64,000 bases of DNA from Microbulbifer flavimaris (GCF_001641755.2 NZ_LRFG02000001.1:682001-746000); one strand, 5' to 3'. Counted from the first letter of the stretch, positions 20,858-30,048 are shown. The notes: generated by a model not told the origin, from the sequence alone. A program made the numbers and translations.

Positions 20858-22234
20858 ATGGCCTATTTCCCCCTGCAGATCACCCTCGAAATGGCGCTTG
20901 TGGCGGCGTTGCTGCTGATCTGCCTGTTGATTGCAACGGCAGCGTTGGCGCGGAGCAGACTGACCCGCCAGTTGGACGAGTGCCGCGCAGAGCTGGGTGT
21001 GAACCTGGCGCGGCTGGAAAGCAGCCGCGAGCGGGAGATGGCGGTCTCTGCCGAGCTGCAGGGAGTGCGGGGCGAGCTCGCGGACAAAGTACAGAAACTG
21101 ACCCGCAGCGAGGTGCTGGTCGAGAAGAGTGAGGCGGCGCTGGCCGAACAACGCCAGCTGCTCGACCAGACACGCAAGGCCATGGCTGAACAGTTTGAGA
21201 ACCTGGCCAACCGTATCTTCGAGGAAAAGCAGCAGGCCTTTGCCCGGCGCAGTGAAGACAACCTGCGTAAAACCCTCGATCCGCTGGAACGCCAGCTGGG
21301 AGATTTCCGCAAGCGTGTGGAGCACGTCTACGATCGCGAAAATGCCGAGCGCAACAGCCTGCTGGGTCAGATCAAGGCTTTGCGGGAGCAGACCCACCGT
21401 ATCAGCGAGGAAGCGCTTAATCTTACCTCGGCGCTGAAAGGCGACCGCAAGGTGCAGGGAAACTGGGGCGAAGTGGTTCTCGAGCGTCTGCTGGAGGAGT
21501 CGGGGCTTCAGCGCGGCCGCGAGTACGATACCCAGGTGAGCTTCACCAGCGACGGTCGCCGGCGCCAGCCGGATGTGATCGTGCGCCTGCCGGAGAACAA
21601 GGACCTGATTCTCGATTCCAAGGTGTCGCTGGTGGACTACGAGCGCTACTGCGCGGCGGAAACCGACGAGGAGCGGGACCAGGCCCTGAAGCAACACGTC
21701 AATTCGTTGCGGGCCCATATCACCGGGCTGAACAAGAAGGCCTACGAGCAGCTGGAGGGTGTGCGCACCCTGGACTTTGTGTTCATCTTCGTTCCGATCG
21801 AGGCGGCCTACATGCTCGCCATGCAGGCGGACCCGGGGCTGTTCCGCGATGCCTATGACAAGCATATCGTGCTGGTAAGTCCCACCACCCTGATGGCCAC
21901 CCTGCGCACGGTGGAGAACATCTGGCGTTACGAGAAGCAGAACAAGAACGCGGAGAAAATCGCCGCAGAAGCCGGCAAGCTCCACGACCAGTTCGCCATG
22001 GTGCTGGAATCTCTCGATGAACTGGGTAATCGCATGCGCCAGGCCGAAGAGGCCTACGAGCAGACCTACAAGCGCTTGGCCACCGGTCGCGGCAATGCCG
22101 TCAAGCGGATCGACAGCCTGCGCAAACTGGGCGCCAAGACGCGCCGACAGCTGGATACCGACCTGCGGGAAAAGGCCAGCGAGAACCACAAGGCCGCGCT
22201 CCCGGAACCGGAAACCGCTGTGGAGAGCGAATAA
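20858..22234 (+). CDS. rmuC: DNA recombination protein RmuC
   Basis: 458 residues. One N-terminal membrane anchor (about residues 8-30) is followed by a long charged coiled coil (about 40-150), then the RmuC nuclease-like core with GNWGEVVLERLLEESGL, DVIVRLPENKDLILDSKVSL and YEQLEGVRTLDFVFIFVP. RmuC limits chromosome inversions at short inverted repeats in E. coli; its chemistry is not settled. The ATG at 20858 has an AGAG site just upstream. It is divergent from murI across about 100 bases. Confidence 0.93.
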   Translation: MAYFPLQITLEMALVAALLLICLLIATAALARSRLTRQLDECRAELGVNLARLESSREREMAVSAELQGVRGELADKVQKLTRSEVLVEKSEAALAEQRQLLDQTRKAMAEQFENLANRIFEEKQQAFARRSEDNLRKTLDPLERQLGDFRKRVEHVYDRENAERNSLLGQIKALREQTHRISEEALNLTSALKGDRKVQGNWGEVVLERLLEESGLQRGREYDTQVSFTSDGRRRQPDVIVRLPENKDLILDSKVSLVDYERYCAAETDEERDQALKQHVNSLRAHITGLNKKAYEQLEGVRTLDFVFIFVPIEAAYMLAMQADPGLFRDAYDKHIVLVSPTTLMATLRTVENIWRYEKQNKNAEKIAAEAGKLHDQFAMVLESLDELGNRMRQAEEAYEQTYKRLATGRGNAVKRIDSLRKLGAKTRRQLDTDLREKASENHKAALPEPETAVESE

Positions 22235-22240
22235 ACCCCA

Positions 22241-23170
22241 ATGGAGACGTTCGCGTTTGCGCTCTCCGTCACCGGCCCGATTTTCCTGACACTGTTGATC
22301 GGGTACGGGCTCGCCCGCCTGGGGCTCCTCAGTGAATCCTTTGTGGATGATGCATCGCGGCTGGTGTTCCTGATCACACTGCCCGTTCTGTTATTTATCA
22401 ATATTTTCACCGCGGAGTCCGCACTGGCGGACGAGTGGCCGCTCCTGTTGGCCGCAGCCCTGGGCACCCTGGTTTCCATGCCCCTGGCCTGGCTGTTGGC
22501 AAAACCACTGGATTACACCGATCGCAGCGCCTTTATCCAGGGCGCCTTCCGCGGCAATCTGGGCATCATTGGTCTGGCGTGGGCGGCCAAGGCCTATGGC
22601 AGTAGTGGTCTGGCGCAGGCCGCCCTGCTGATGGCTGTGGTAACAATGTTGTACAACCTCGCGGCGGTGTCCCTGTTCGCGTTCTACAGTCAGCGACAGC
22701 GCTTTAGCTGGCAGAGGCTACTGCGGGATATAGCCCAGAACCCGCTGATCATCGCCATTGTCGTGGCATTGCTGGCCAAGCAGATCGGTCTTGTTCTGCC
22801 GCAAATCCTTCTGCAGACCGGCGACTACCTGGCCTCAATCACACTGCCGTTGGCCCTGCTGTGCATTGGCGCCAGCCTCGACTTCAGCTTATTGCGCAGG
22901 AGCTCTGTTGCCGCCTTTGCCGCTTCCGGGTTCAAGTTAATGATCGTGCCGGGGATTCTGCTCGCCTTCGGCTGGGTATTGGGGTTGCCCGCGCAATCTA
23001 TGGGAGTTCTTTTCCTGATGGCCGCCGCGCCCACGGCCACAGTTTCGTTTATCATGGCCCGCGCTATGGGCGGCAACAGCCAGCTGGCCGCGAATATCGT
23101 GGCGTTGAGCACGCTGTTGTCCGTTGTCACAGCCAGTATCGGTCTGGCCCTGTTGAAGTTTGTCGTCTAG
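22241..23170 (+). CDS. AEC family (auxin efflux carrier-like) transporter
   Basis: 309 residues with about ten membrane segments. Typical AEC features: an N-terminal half that begins with GPIFLTLLIGYGLARLGLL, the GAFRGNLGIIGLAWA segment, and a C-terminal half with LCIGASLDFS and AAAPTATVSFIMARAMGG. Bacterial AEC proteins export or import organic acids such as malate; the substrate here is unknown. It begins 6 bases after rmuC and is probably cotranscribed. Confidence 0.9.
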   Translation: METFAFALSVTGPIFLTLLIGYGLARLGLLSESFVDDASRLVFLITLPVLLFINIFTAESALADEWPLLLAAALGTLVSMPLAWLLAKPLDYTDRSAFIQGAFRGNLGIIGLAWAAKAYGSSGLAQAALLMAVVTMLYNLAAVSLFAFYSQRQRFSWQRLLRDIAQNPLIIAIVVALLAKQIGLVLPQILLQTGDYLASITLPLALLCIGASLDFSLLRRSSVAAFAASGFKLMIVPGILLAFGWVLGLPAQSMGVLFLMAAAPTATVSFIMARAMGGNSQLAANIVALSTLLSVVTASIGLALLKFVV

Positions 23171-23182
23171 GTAGGTTCTGTT

Positions 23183-23647
23183 ATGTCCCAATTTCCCGTC
23201 TGGTTATTGATTCTGGCTGCGCTGGTGATTTTTATCCTCGCCATCATCGCCGGGTTCTACCTGCGCAAGCTGCAGGTGCAGCAGCGAGAGCAGGCGCGGC
23301 AGCTGAGCGAGTTGGAGGAGGCCGCGGAGGCACAGCGTCAACGGGTGAACGACAGTATCCAGATACTCGCCCGCACGCTGCTGGACGAGGGCGTCGGCCT
23401 GACTGAGGCCTCAATTCGATTGAGGGTGCTGTTGGATGCGCTGCAGGTTAGCGATACCGTGCGGGAAGAATTCGTGGTGTTTTACACCGTGGCGGACAAG
23501 GCCAGCCATATTCCTATTCTCAAAGACTGGAAGGCCCTGTCACGCAAAGAGCAGTTTGCGTTTGAGCAAGAGATGGCAGACCTGGAGAAGGAGTATCAAG
23601 ATTTTGCCCTGGATGCCGCGCGACGGCTTCTGGGTAGAAATTTTTAA
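23183..23647 (+). CDS. DUF2489 domain protein
   Basis: 154 residues. One N-terminal membrane helix (about 6-27), then a charged helical region and the conserved core SIQILARTLLDEGVGLTEASIRLRVLLD with HIPILKDWKALSRKEQFAFE. This fits the DUF2489 family of gammaproteobacteria, which has no known role. It follows the AEC gene after 12 bases. Confidence 0.88.
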   Translation: MSQFPVWLLILAALVIFILAIIAGFYLRKLQVQQREQARQLSELEEAAEAQRQRVNDSIQILARTLLDEGVGLTEASIRLRVLLDALQVSDTVREEFVVFYTVADKASHIPILKDWKALSRKEQFAFEQEMADLEKEYQDFALDAARRLLGRNF

Positions 23648-23668
23648 TCACCTTCTCCCGTGCTAACT

Positions 23669-23691
23669 CGCCTCAGTAGCCCGCTGAGGCG
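23669..23691. terminator. Hairpin between convergent genes (candidate terminator)
   Basis: CGCCTCAG, seven-base loop, CTGAGGCG, between the convergent ends of the DUF2489 gene and trmA. The T-run is missing, so activity as an intrinsic terminator is uncertain. Confidence 0.45.
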
Positions 23692-23736
23692 CTCTAGCCT
23701 TGCCATCCGTTACAGGGTGGATGGTCCCCCTATCAT

Positions 23737-24825
23737 TTATTTCCTGACCAGCAGCAGCCCCGACTCGGTGTGGTCCGTATAGGGGAACTGATCAAACAGC
23801 GCGAAGCGCTCAACCCGGTGTGTCTTGCTGAGCTCGGCGAGGTTTTCCAGCTGTGTTTCGGGGTTGCATGAGATGTAAAGGATTCGCGGAAAACGGGCCA
23901 CCATGGCGCAGGTATCCGGGTCCAGGCCTGCCCGCGGCGGGTCCACCAGCACGGTAGAGAAATTGTAGCTGTCGAGGTCAATGTCCCGCAGTCGGCGGAA
24001 GGGCCGGACTTTGTCGATCGCCTGCGTAAATTCCTCACTGGACAGACGCACAATATCGAGATTGTCCACGCCGTTTGCGCGGATATTCTCCTGGGCTGAG
24101 TTGACCGAAACCTTGGAAATCTCCGTGGCGAGGACTTTGCGGAAATGCTCTGCCAGCGGGATGGTGAAATTACCGTTGCCGCAGTAAAGTTCCAGCAGGT
24201 CGCCCTCCGCATCACCGCAGGCATCCTTGGCCCAGCCGATCATGGCCCGGCATATTTCCCCGTTGGGTTGGGTAAAGCTTCCCTCAACCTGTTTGTACTG
24301 ATAGGTCCTGCCACCAATCTCCAGCCGCTCGGTAACATAGTCCCGCTCAAGTACGACTTTCTGTTTGCGGGAACGCCCCAGAATTGGAACGCCGAGTGTT
24401 TCCTGCAGGGCCCGCGCTTCAGACTCCCACTGTTCGTCGAGCTTTTTGTGGTAGATCAGCGTGATCAGTGCATCACCACTGAGAGTGGTGAGAAATTCCG
24501 CGGAGAACAGGCGTTTCTTCAGTACCTCGCTGGCGTTCACCGCTTCCAGTACTTTTGGCATCAGCTGGTTGATCAGCTCGGATCCGACGGTAAACTCGTC
24601 GATCACAAATGGCTTCTTGTACTCGCCCTGGCGATACATGGCGTAATTGGCCTGGCCCTGTTCGTGCCACACCTTGAACTCCGCCCGCAGCCGGTAGTGG
24701 ATGGGCGGGGAAGCGAACACCTCCGGCTCCAGGTCCGTGTAAGGGCGGTAGGCCTGCCGGAGCCGTTCTGCTTTTTGTGCAAGCTGCTCGCGATAGTCGT
24801 CGGTATTTACGCGGTGTAGAGCCAT
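23737..24825 (-). CDS. trmA: tRNA (uracil-54-C5)-methyltransferase
   Basis: Makes 5-methyluridine at position 54 in the T loop of tRNA, using SAM. 362 residues. SAM-binding segment LELYCGNGNFTIPLA, the segment LVDPPRAGLD, nucleophilic Cys320 in YISCNPETQ and the general base in HTESGLLL. E. coli TrmA has Cys324, so the spacing fits. It starts at ATG 24825 behind a likely -10 box and is divergent from yjbQ. Confidence 0.96.
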   Translation of the reverse strand: MALHRVNTDDYREQLAQKAERLRQAYRPYTDLEPEVFASPPIHYRLRAEFKVWHEQGQANYAMYRQGEYKKPFVIDEFTVGSELINQLMPKVLEAVNASEVLKKRLFSAEFLTTLSGDALITLIYHKKLDEQWESEARALQETLGVPILGRSRKQKVVLERDYVTERLEIGGRTYQYKQVEGSFTQPNGEICRAMIGWAKDACGDAEGDLLELYCGNGNFTIPLAEHFRKVLATEISKVSVNSAQENIRANGVDNLDIVRLSSEEFTQAIDKVRPFRRLRDIDLDSYNFSTVLVDPPRAGLDPDTCAMVARFPRILYISCNPETQLENLAELSKTHRVERFALFDQFPYTDHTESGLLLVRK

Positions 24826-24860
24826 AGAAGCGTCCAGTCTCGGTTAGCGGGCGGGCGCGG

Positions 24861-24866
24861 ATTATA
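24861..24866 (-). promoter_or_regulatory. Likely -10 box of trmA
   Basis: Perfect TATAAT on the minus strand, which would give a leader of about 30 bases before the trmA ATG. The -35 box is not clear. Confidence 0.4.
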
Positions 24867-24936
24867 GCGGCCCAGGCCGCTTCCGTATAACGCAGGCACG
24901 TGCCGACCTCTGGTGGCGGCGCGCTGGAGGTTGGCA

Positions 24937-25344
24937 ATGCCGGTTGGGCAAATCGAAATACTAGTGCGCGGGCAGGGCCTGCACGAATTCACCGATGAGG
25001 CGTCGAAGTGGCTGGCTGTCCAGGGGGTGAAAGAGGGGCTGTGCACACTGTTTATCCAGCACACCTCGGCAAGCCTGCTGATTCAGGAGAATGCCGATCC
25101 GTCTGCACGGGATGACCTTGAAAGCTGGCTGAACCGCCTGGTGCCGGAGAATGACCCGCTCTATACCCATACACTGGAAGGGCCGGATGATATGCCGGCT
25201 CACATCAAGGCGGCGCTGACGGCCACAAGCCTTTCCGTTCCGGTGAAGAACAGCCGTTTATTGCTCGGTACCTGGCAGGGAATCTATCTCTGGGAGCACC
25301 GTCACCACGGCGGTAAACGCCGTGTGATCATGCACGTGGCCTGA
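24937..25344 (+). CDS. yjbQ: YjbQ family protein
   Basis: 135 residues. Conserved YjbQ/UPF0047 motifs: LFIQHTSASLLIQENADP and GTWQGIYLWEHRHHGGKRRV, with the histidines that bind metal. Family members have weak thiamine-phosphate synthase activity, but the native role is unclear. The start at 24937 has GGAGG six bases before it. The gene lies between trmA and tusE as a single plus-strand gene. Confidence 0.93.
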   Translation: MPVGQIEILVRGQGLHEFTDEASKWLAVQGVKEGLCTLFIQHTSASLLIQENADPSARDDLESWLNRLVPENDPLYTHTLEGPDDMPAHIKAALTATSLSVPVKNSRLLLGTWQGIYLWEHRHHGGKRRVIMHVA

Positions 25345-25361
25345 TCGGCGGGGCTTGCCGC

Positions 25362-25700
25362 CTACAGGCAGTTGGTGGGCTTGGGCAGGCCGGCCAACTT
25401 GCTGGCAACCCTGGCCGGGCTGGGCGGGAACAGCTGCATCAGGTAGATGCTGCGCCCCTTGTCGGCCCCCAGTTGCTGGCCCACGTACTTGACCAGCGGG
25501 CGCATGGCGGGTGACAGCTCGAACTGGCGGTAAAAGTCCTGCATCAGTTTCAGCACCTCCCAGTGCGCTTCGGTGAGCTCGACGCCCTCCGTCTCGGCCA
25601 TGTATTCGGCAACCGCGGGGCTCCAGTCATCCAGGTTGCGGAGGTAGCCCTCTTTGTCGAGCGCGATCTCGCGCCCCTCGATGGTCACTGACTTGCTCAT
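25362..25700 (-). CDS. tusE: Sulfur relay protein TusE (DsrC-like)
   Basis: Last carrier of the Tus relay. It takes persulfide from TusBCD and passes it to MnmA for 2-thiolation of wobble uridine. 112 residues. It ends PKPTNCL, with the essential penultimate Cys111. Other marks: GYLRNLDDWSPAVAEYMA and KYVGQQLGADKGRSIYLMQLFP. Start ATG 25700, two bases after the tusB stop. It is the last gene of tusDCBE. Confidence 0.96.
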   Translation of the reverse strand: MSKSVTIEGREIALDKEGYLRNLDDWSPAVAEYMAETEGVELTEAHWEVLKLMQDFYRQFELSPAMRPLVKYVGQQLGADKGRSIYLMQLFPPSPARVASKLAGLPKPTNCL

Positions 25701-25702
25701 GA

Positions 25703-25981
25703 TCAAAACCAACTGACGACCGGCGTATGCTCGACGCAGAGCGCCACCCAGCGGGCGTCATCGATGCGCGCAATGGCATCACTGACCGACACCCCACGCG
25801 CGTCGGCGTCCGCACCCAGGCAGTAGGTCCCGGCAGGCATTGCGCCCGCCTGAGCGGAGGCGGAGGCCGCGTAGACGCCATCTTCGATCAGCAGCAGGGC
25901 GTCACCCTCTGCCATGGTATTGAGGCAGTCACGCAGCGCACTGGAACGATAGGGGGATCGGTTGACGATATGCAGGGCCAT
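25703..25981 (-). CDS. tusB: Sulfur relay protein TusB (DsrH-like)
   Basis: 92 residues. It has the family start MALHIVNRSPYRSSALRDCL and the DALLLIEDGVYA segment. It forms the hexameric TusBCD complex with TusC and TusD in the cytosol. Two-base gaps on both sides put it firmly inside the operon. Confidence 0.93.
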   Translation of the reverse strand: MALHIVNRSPYRSSALRDCLNTMAEGDALLLIEDGVYAASASAQAGAMPAGTYCLGADADARGVSVSDAIARIDDARWVALCVEHTPVVSWF

Positions 25982-25983
25982 AC

Positions 25984-26349
25984 TCAGAAACTCAACACAT
26001 GCTGGTAACGCGCGAGCAGGGCGCCGGGGTCGGTTACCAGCTCGACTTCGATACCCGGCACAGCAATGCTTTCGGTGCTGATGCCGCGATCTGCCAGGCT
26101 CTGCCTGCAGACGTAAATGCGTTCGACCCCGAACATGGGTAGCGCCTGCAGATTACGGTAGAGGCTTTTCTGGCCGATTTCCTGTGGCGCCTGGTCCGCA
26201 GTCAGCTGGAAAACCCCGTCCCCCAGAAACAGTACATCGGGCGCCTGGTCCATGGCCGCCGCCGCCAGTACTGCTTCCAGGCCCTCGCGGGCCAGTGCGC
26301 TTCCGTAGGGTGCCTGCCGGCACAGGGCGAGAGTATGCGTGGACATCAT
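25984..26349 (-). CDS. tusC: Sulfur relay protein TusC (DsrF-like)
   Basis: 121 residues. DsrF-like fold with LALCRQAPYGSALAREGLEA and DVLFLGDGVFQL. It is part of TusBCD. Its ATG overlaps the tusD stop in an ATGA, which suggests coupled translation. Confidence 0.94.
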   Translation of the reverse strand: MMSTHTLALCRQAPYGSALAREGLEAVLAAAAMDQAPDVLFLGDGVFQLTADQAPQEIGQKSLYRNLQALPMFGVERIYVCRQSLADRGISTESIAVPGIEVELVTDPGALLARYQHVLSF

Positions 26350-26741
26350 TGTCCCCCGAAAGTCACGACGCGGTCCGACTGCGCGGTTGCATCTGCTAGC
26401 TGGCCCAGACCGCCCAGTTCGAAGCCATCGGCAAGATTGGCGGCAGGGCGCTCCAGGCGCTCTGCCTCGCTGTGGCTCAACACACCGCGCCGTTGTGCGG
26501 CGGCGATACAGACCACCAGGTCAACGTCATTTGCTTGTCGCAGCTCCTGCCAGGGTGTCAGCAGATCCTGCTCGTCCTGTGGCGGGGCCGCGAGGGCACT
26601 GCCGTGGTGCACGCCGTCGGCGTAGAAGAACACGCGATACAGTTCGTGCCCCTGATCCACCACGGCACGGGCGAAGCGCAGGGCAGACGCCGCCGCTTCA
26701 CCGGCATGGGGTGCTGAATACACTACAAGCGAAAATTTCAT
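26346..26741 (-). CDS. tusD: Sulfur relay protein TusD (DsrE-like)
   Basis: 131 residues. It carries the sulfur-accepting Cys78 in DLVVCIAAAQRRG, the same residue number as the active cysteine of E. coli TusD. It takes sulfur from TusA and passes it to TusE. I chose ATG 26741 (MKFSLVVYSAPH), as in the family; the longer frame to 26780 runs through the yccA terminator. It is the first gene of tusDCBE. Confidence 0.95.
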   Translation of the reverse strand: MKFSLVVYSAPHAGEAAASALRFARAVVDQGHELYRVFFYADGVHHGSALAAPPQDEQDLLTPWQELRQANDVDLVVCIAAAQRRGVLSHSEAERLERPAANLADGFELGGLGQLADATAQSDRVVTFGGQ

Positions 26742-26756
26742 CGGCGTCCGCAAACT

Positions 26757-26779
26757 AAAATGCCCCGCTGGGCGGGGCA
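26757..26779 (-). terminator. Rho-independent terminator after yccA
   Basis: On the minus strand: TGCCCCGC, CCA, GCGGGGCA, TTTT. It separates yccA from tusDCBE, so the tus genes need a promoter of their own in the short gap or must be reached by readthrough. Confidence 0.85.
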
Positions 26780-26805
26780 TTGAGCGTCCAGTTAACCGCT
26801 GGTGA

Positions 26806-27486
26806 TCAGTCTTCGGAAGCGAAGCCGAAGATGTGCAGCAGGGCGGTGAACAGGTTCAGGATGCTCAGGTACAGGGAGGTGGTGGCCATCAGGTAGTTGG
26901 TTTCACCCCCGTTTACGATGCGGCTGGTCTCGAACAGGATAAAGCCGGAGAAGAGCAGGGCGATGGCGCCGCTCAGGGCTACCTGTACGACCGGCATGTA
27001 AACACCGAAGAAACCGGCGATCATCATACCGATAGCGCTCACCAGCACAGCAATCAGGCCCACGAACAGGAAGCCGCCCATGAAGCTGAAATCCTTCCGG
27101 GTGGTCAGCACGTAGGCGGACAGGGCAAAGAACACCAGTGCAGTGGTGCCAAGGGCCTGCATGACCACCTGGCCGCCGTTGGCCATGCCCAGGTAGTGGT
27201 TCAGCAACGGGCCGATGGAGGCACCCAGCAGGCCGGTAAAGGCGAAGACCACACCCACGCCGGCGGCGGAATTGGCGGTGCGCGGCAGCACAAACCAAAC
27301 CAGCACGATGGCGGCGATGGAGCACATCAGGCCCATGCCGCGGCCCATACCGATGGCCATGGCGATGCCGGCGGTGAATGCACTGAACAGTACGGTCATG
27401 GCCAGCATGGCGTAAGTGTTGCGCAGTACTTTCGCCGATTCCGAGCGATCCACTGCACGGGTCTGGGTATAAACTTGCGGCTGCAT
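26806..27486 (-). CDS. yccA: BAX inhibitor-1 family membrane protein YccA
   Basis: 226 residues with seven membrane helices and an acidic end GFASED. Family segments include VLRNTYAMLAMTVLFSA and SGFILFETSRIVNGGETNY. E. coli YccA binds and modulates the FtsH protease. Its position next to the tus genes is conserved among gammaproteobacteria, as I recall. It starts at ATG 27486. Confidence 0.94.
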   Translation of the reverse strand: MQPQVYTQTRAVDRSESAKVLRNTYAMLAMTVLFSAFTAGIAMAIGMGRGMGLMCSIAAIVLVWFVLPRTANSAAGVGVVFAFTGLLGASIGPLLNHYLGMANGGQVVMQALGTTALVFFALSAYVLTTRKDFSFMGGFLFVGLIAVLVSAIGMMIAGFFGVYMPVVQVALSGAIALLFSGFILFETSRIVNGGETNYLMATTSLYLSILNLFTALLHIFGFASED

Positions 27487-27580
27487 TGTTAGCGACTCCT
27501 GCTATTTAACGATTGATACGAATCATATAGCTGCTGGGTTGGACCATCAAGTCGAGCGAAGGTTCGCCGGCTGGTTAAGT

Positions 27581-30046
27581 TCAGATGCCGGATTGTTCGC
27601 TGCTATTTCCCTGATTTTCCTGGGGTTTTTGCCGCACCGGCAGCTCGATATCGGTGATCAGGGGCAGGTGATCGGAAGCGAGGCGGGTCAGCTCGGTGCT
27701 GGGCACCTGAATCTTCTTGACGTGGAGGTGCCGGTCAATGAACACGTAGTCGATTCGCGCCTTGGGCATTCGGCTGTAGTAGGTCCCCTGGGGCTTGTAA
27801 CGCGGTGAGTGCAGCTGGGCGTCCCGCAGTTGCGTGGAAAGCAGTTTGTGCTCGGCGGAGTTGGGCAGTGCGTTGAAGTCGCCGACCAGGATCTTGGCTC
27901 CCCGGCAGTCCGGGTGGCCCAGCCATTCCGGGCCGATCAGCGCCTCCACCTGGGCCAGCCGCTCCGCCTTCTGCAGGCCCAGATGGGTGTTGAGCAGTTG
28001 GACTTTCTGACCGTTCAGGTCGATCTCCACCCACAACGCACCGCGGGGTTCGTCCACCGTGGGCAGGAAGCGGCTGCCGGAGCCCTCTGGCGGGCCGGGA
28101 AGAATGTCCCGCTTGACCAGCCGCATGGGCAGGCGGGAGAGGATGGCATCTCCGTAGCGCTCTTCCTCGAGGTGGATGGCGGGGTGGAAGTGGAATTCCA
28201 TCTCGAGGAAGCGGGCGATCTCCTGTGCCTGGTCTGTGCCGCCGCTGCGGGGGCGGCTTACATCCAGCTCTTGCAGCGCCACCACATCGGGCTGATAGCG
28301 GGCGATGACCCGGGCAATCCGCTCCGGTGCATAGCGTCCGTCGAGCCCGCGGCAGCTGTGCACGTTGTAGGTCATCACACGGATGGTGCGGGCCGCTACC
28401 GGGCGGGGTAGCGGTGAGGGCGGTTGTGCACGCTCGAGAAAAGCCTGGGCAGTCTGCCGCAGGTCCTCGGCCCGCCAGTGGCCCTTGCGCGGCGCGCGGA
28501 TATCCGCCGGCAGCAGGCAAAAGCCATGGGTCTCGTTCGGCCCCGGACCACCGTGACTGCCATTCTCCACGGCGAAAGTCATGGGTTCTTCCCCCGCGCA
28601 CCAGCCAGACATGAGGAAGTCCCCCGCATCCGGGTGCCGGCACAGCTTTTCCAGGTCGGCGGCGGTCTCATCGGGGAAGGGATGGGCGTCGCCCATCAGC
28701 CAGTGGCCGTCTTTCGGCAGTTCCACCGGCCCGCTGTGGTGCCAGCCCCGCACTGGCGCGTCATCTCCCTCGCCGTCCTGGTAAAGCACCAGGGGCACCG
28801 AGGCCTTCTCGACAATCAGCCGGGCCACCTCGGCGCGCTGGGCGGGCTCCACCGGCAGGTTATAAAGCATTGCCATGGGTCCAAGCGCGGCCAGCGCGAG
28901 GGGGGATTTACCACTATCGTTGCCGCTCTCCTCCTCCGGGATCAGCTTTCCAATCCACTCACTGCCGAAAAGCCGGGCCCGTTGCAGCTGGTGCCCGTGC
29001 TCGCCGGTACTGCGGTAATCGTCGGTGGCTGCGGGAAGGTCTGCGAGCGCCTCGCTGATCGCTTCGCCTATACCGCGGCCGTGACGGGACTCGTAGGGTT
29101 CCGCGTGCTCCTGCCCGTGGTCGGACATGATCCACACGTCATACTGGCGGCGCTCCGAGCGATGTGCGGCACGCCAGATGCGGGAAATGGCATCGTCAAT
29201 GCCTTTCAGTGTCCAATGCGCGAAGGCAGAGCTGGGACCACGCCGGTGGGACTGCTCGTCGTAACCGAGAAGATTGACATAGATGATGGGCAAGCCTCGG
29301 GCGATATCGATCTTCACCCCGAAGGTGCAGAGTTCCCGCATCAGGATGGTCACGGCCACCCGGGTGGGCACGAACATCAGCTCCCGCCAGAGGTCCTGTC
29401 CACCAATGACGCCGCGGATGGAATCAATCAGGGCCAGGAATGTTTCCACCACCAGCAGCGCGCCGGTGCGGATCAGCCCCCACAGGTTACTGAGTAAAAG
29501 CAGTAGCACCGTCCAGGGGCTGGCTTCCCGCAGCGCCGGACCCCAACCGCGGGAGGCGGGGCAAAAGTGCGCTTCGCCGTCGCTGGTACCGGCACGGAAG
29601 AGGCTGAGGTAGCAGCTCCCGCCCTGAAGGAGCGGGCGCTCCCCGGAATCCTCGAGCTTTTCCTCTACCTTCATGGCCGCCCCTGGTTCGTACATGCGAA
29701 CCAGTTCGTTGGTATCGCGCATCATAAAACCAAAAGCCGGCACTACAGCACGTACGCCATAAAAGAGTTCCGCCTGCACGGCTGGGGTCGTGGAGGGCAC
29801 TCCGGGGAAAAGGTGGTGAAGAGAGTAGTGCTCCTTGCGGATCAGGCGGCGCAGGAAAGGCATCCTGCGTTTTGTCAGGGCCTTTTCCAGCTGCGGGTAG
29901 GCGAGGCCGTCGACCTGGATAATGATCAGCCCGTAGTCGTTGGGGTGGCTGTCGCTCTTCGGCAGCTTGAGGAGTTTGGCCATCCACTCGCTGCGGCTGA
30001 ATTTACGCCGCCAGCGCCGCAGGGCTGTTTCGATCCGCGTCATCAT
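27581..30046 (-). CDS. Fusion: alkaline-phosphatase-superfamily phosphodiesterase plus EEP-domain hydrolase
   Basis: 821 residues with two catalytic units. Residues 35-540 resemble type I phosphodiesterases of the alkaline-phosphatase superfamily: metal residue Asp46 in IIIQVDGLAYPQ, nucleophile region PSTTPAVQ (84-91), YDEQSHRRG, IMSDHGQEH (Asp309, His310) and a late His motif near 498-507. A hydrophobic stretch at 179-208 may anchor it to the membrane. Residues 555-803 are a complete endonuclease/exonuclease/phosphatase domain: MTYNVHS, LQELD (Glu593), LNTHLG, VGDFNALP and SDHLPL. It starts at ATG 30046, two bases after the glycosyltransferase stop. The substrate is unknown; phospholipid or polymer phosphodiesters are possible. 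Confidence 0.85.
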   Translation of the reverse strand: MMTRIETALRRWRRKFSRSEWMAKLLKLPKSDSHPNDYGLIIIQVDGLAYPQLEKALTKRRMPFLRRLIRKEHYSLHHLFPGVPSTTPAVQAELFYGVRAVVPAFGFMMRDTNELVRMYEPGAAMKVEEKLEDSGERPLLQGGSCYLSLFRAGTSDGEAHFCPASRGWGPALREASPWTVLLLLLSNLWGLIRTGALLVVETFLALIDSIRGVIGGQDLWRELMFVPTRVAVTILMRELCTFGVKIDIARGLPIIYVNLLGYDEQSHRRGPSSAFAHWTLKGIDDAISRIWRAAHRSERRQYDVWIMSDHGQEHAEPYESRHGRGIGEAISEALADLPAATDDYRSTGEHGHQLQRARLFGSEWIGKLIPEEESGNDSGKSPLALAALGPMAMLYNLPVEPAQRAEVARLIVEKASVPLVLYQDGEGDDAPVRGWHHSGPVELPKDGHWLMGDAHPFPDETAADLEKLCRHPDAGDFLMSGWCAGEEPMTFAVENGSHGGPGPNETHGFCLLPADIRAPRKGHWRAEDLRQTAQAFLERAQPPSPLPRPVAARTIRVMTYNVHSCRGLDGRYAPERIARVIARYQPDVVALQELDVSRPRSGGTDQAQEIARFLEMEFHFHPAIHLEEERYGDAILSRLPMRLVKRDILPGPPEGSGSRFLPTVDEPRGALWVEIDLNGQKVQLLNTHLGLQKAERLAQVEALIGPEWLGHPDCRGAKILVGDFNALPNSAEHKLLSTQLRDAQLHSPRYKPQGTYYSRMPKARIDYVFIDRHLHVKKIQVPSTELTRLASDHLPLITDIELPVRQKPQENQGNSSEQSGI

Positions 30047-30048
30047 GA

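Noticed and set aside
20741-22189. 482-codon open frame on the minus strand
   Set aside because: It is antisense to rmuC, whose protein is clearly recognisable. The frame is a product of GC-rich third positions.
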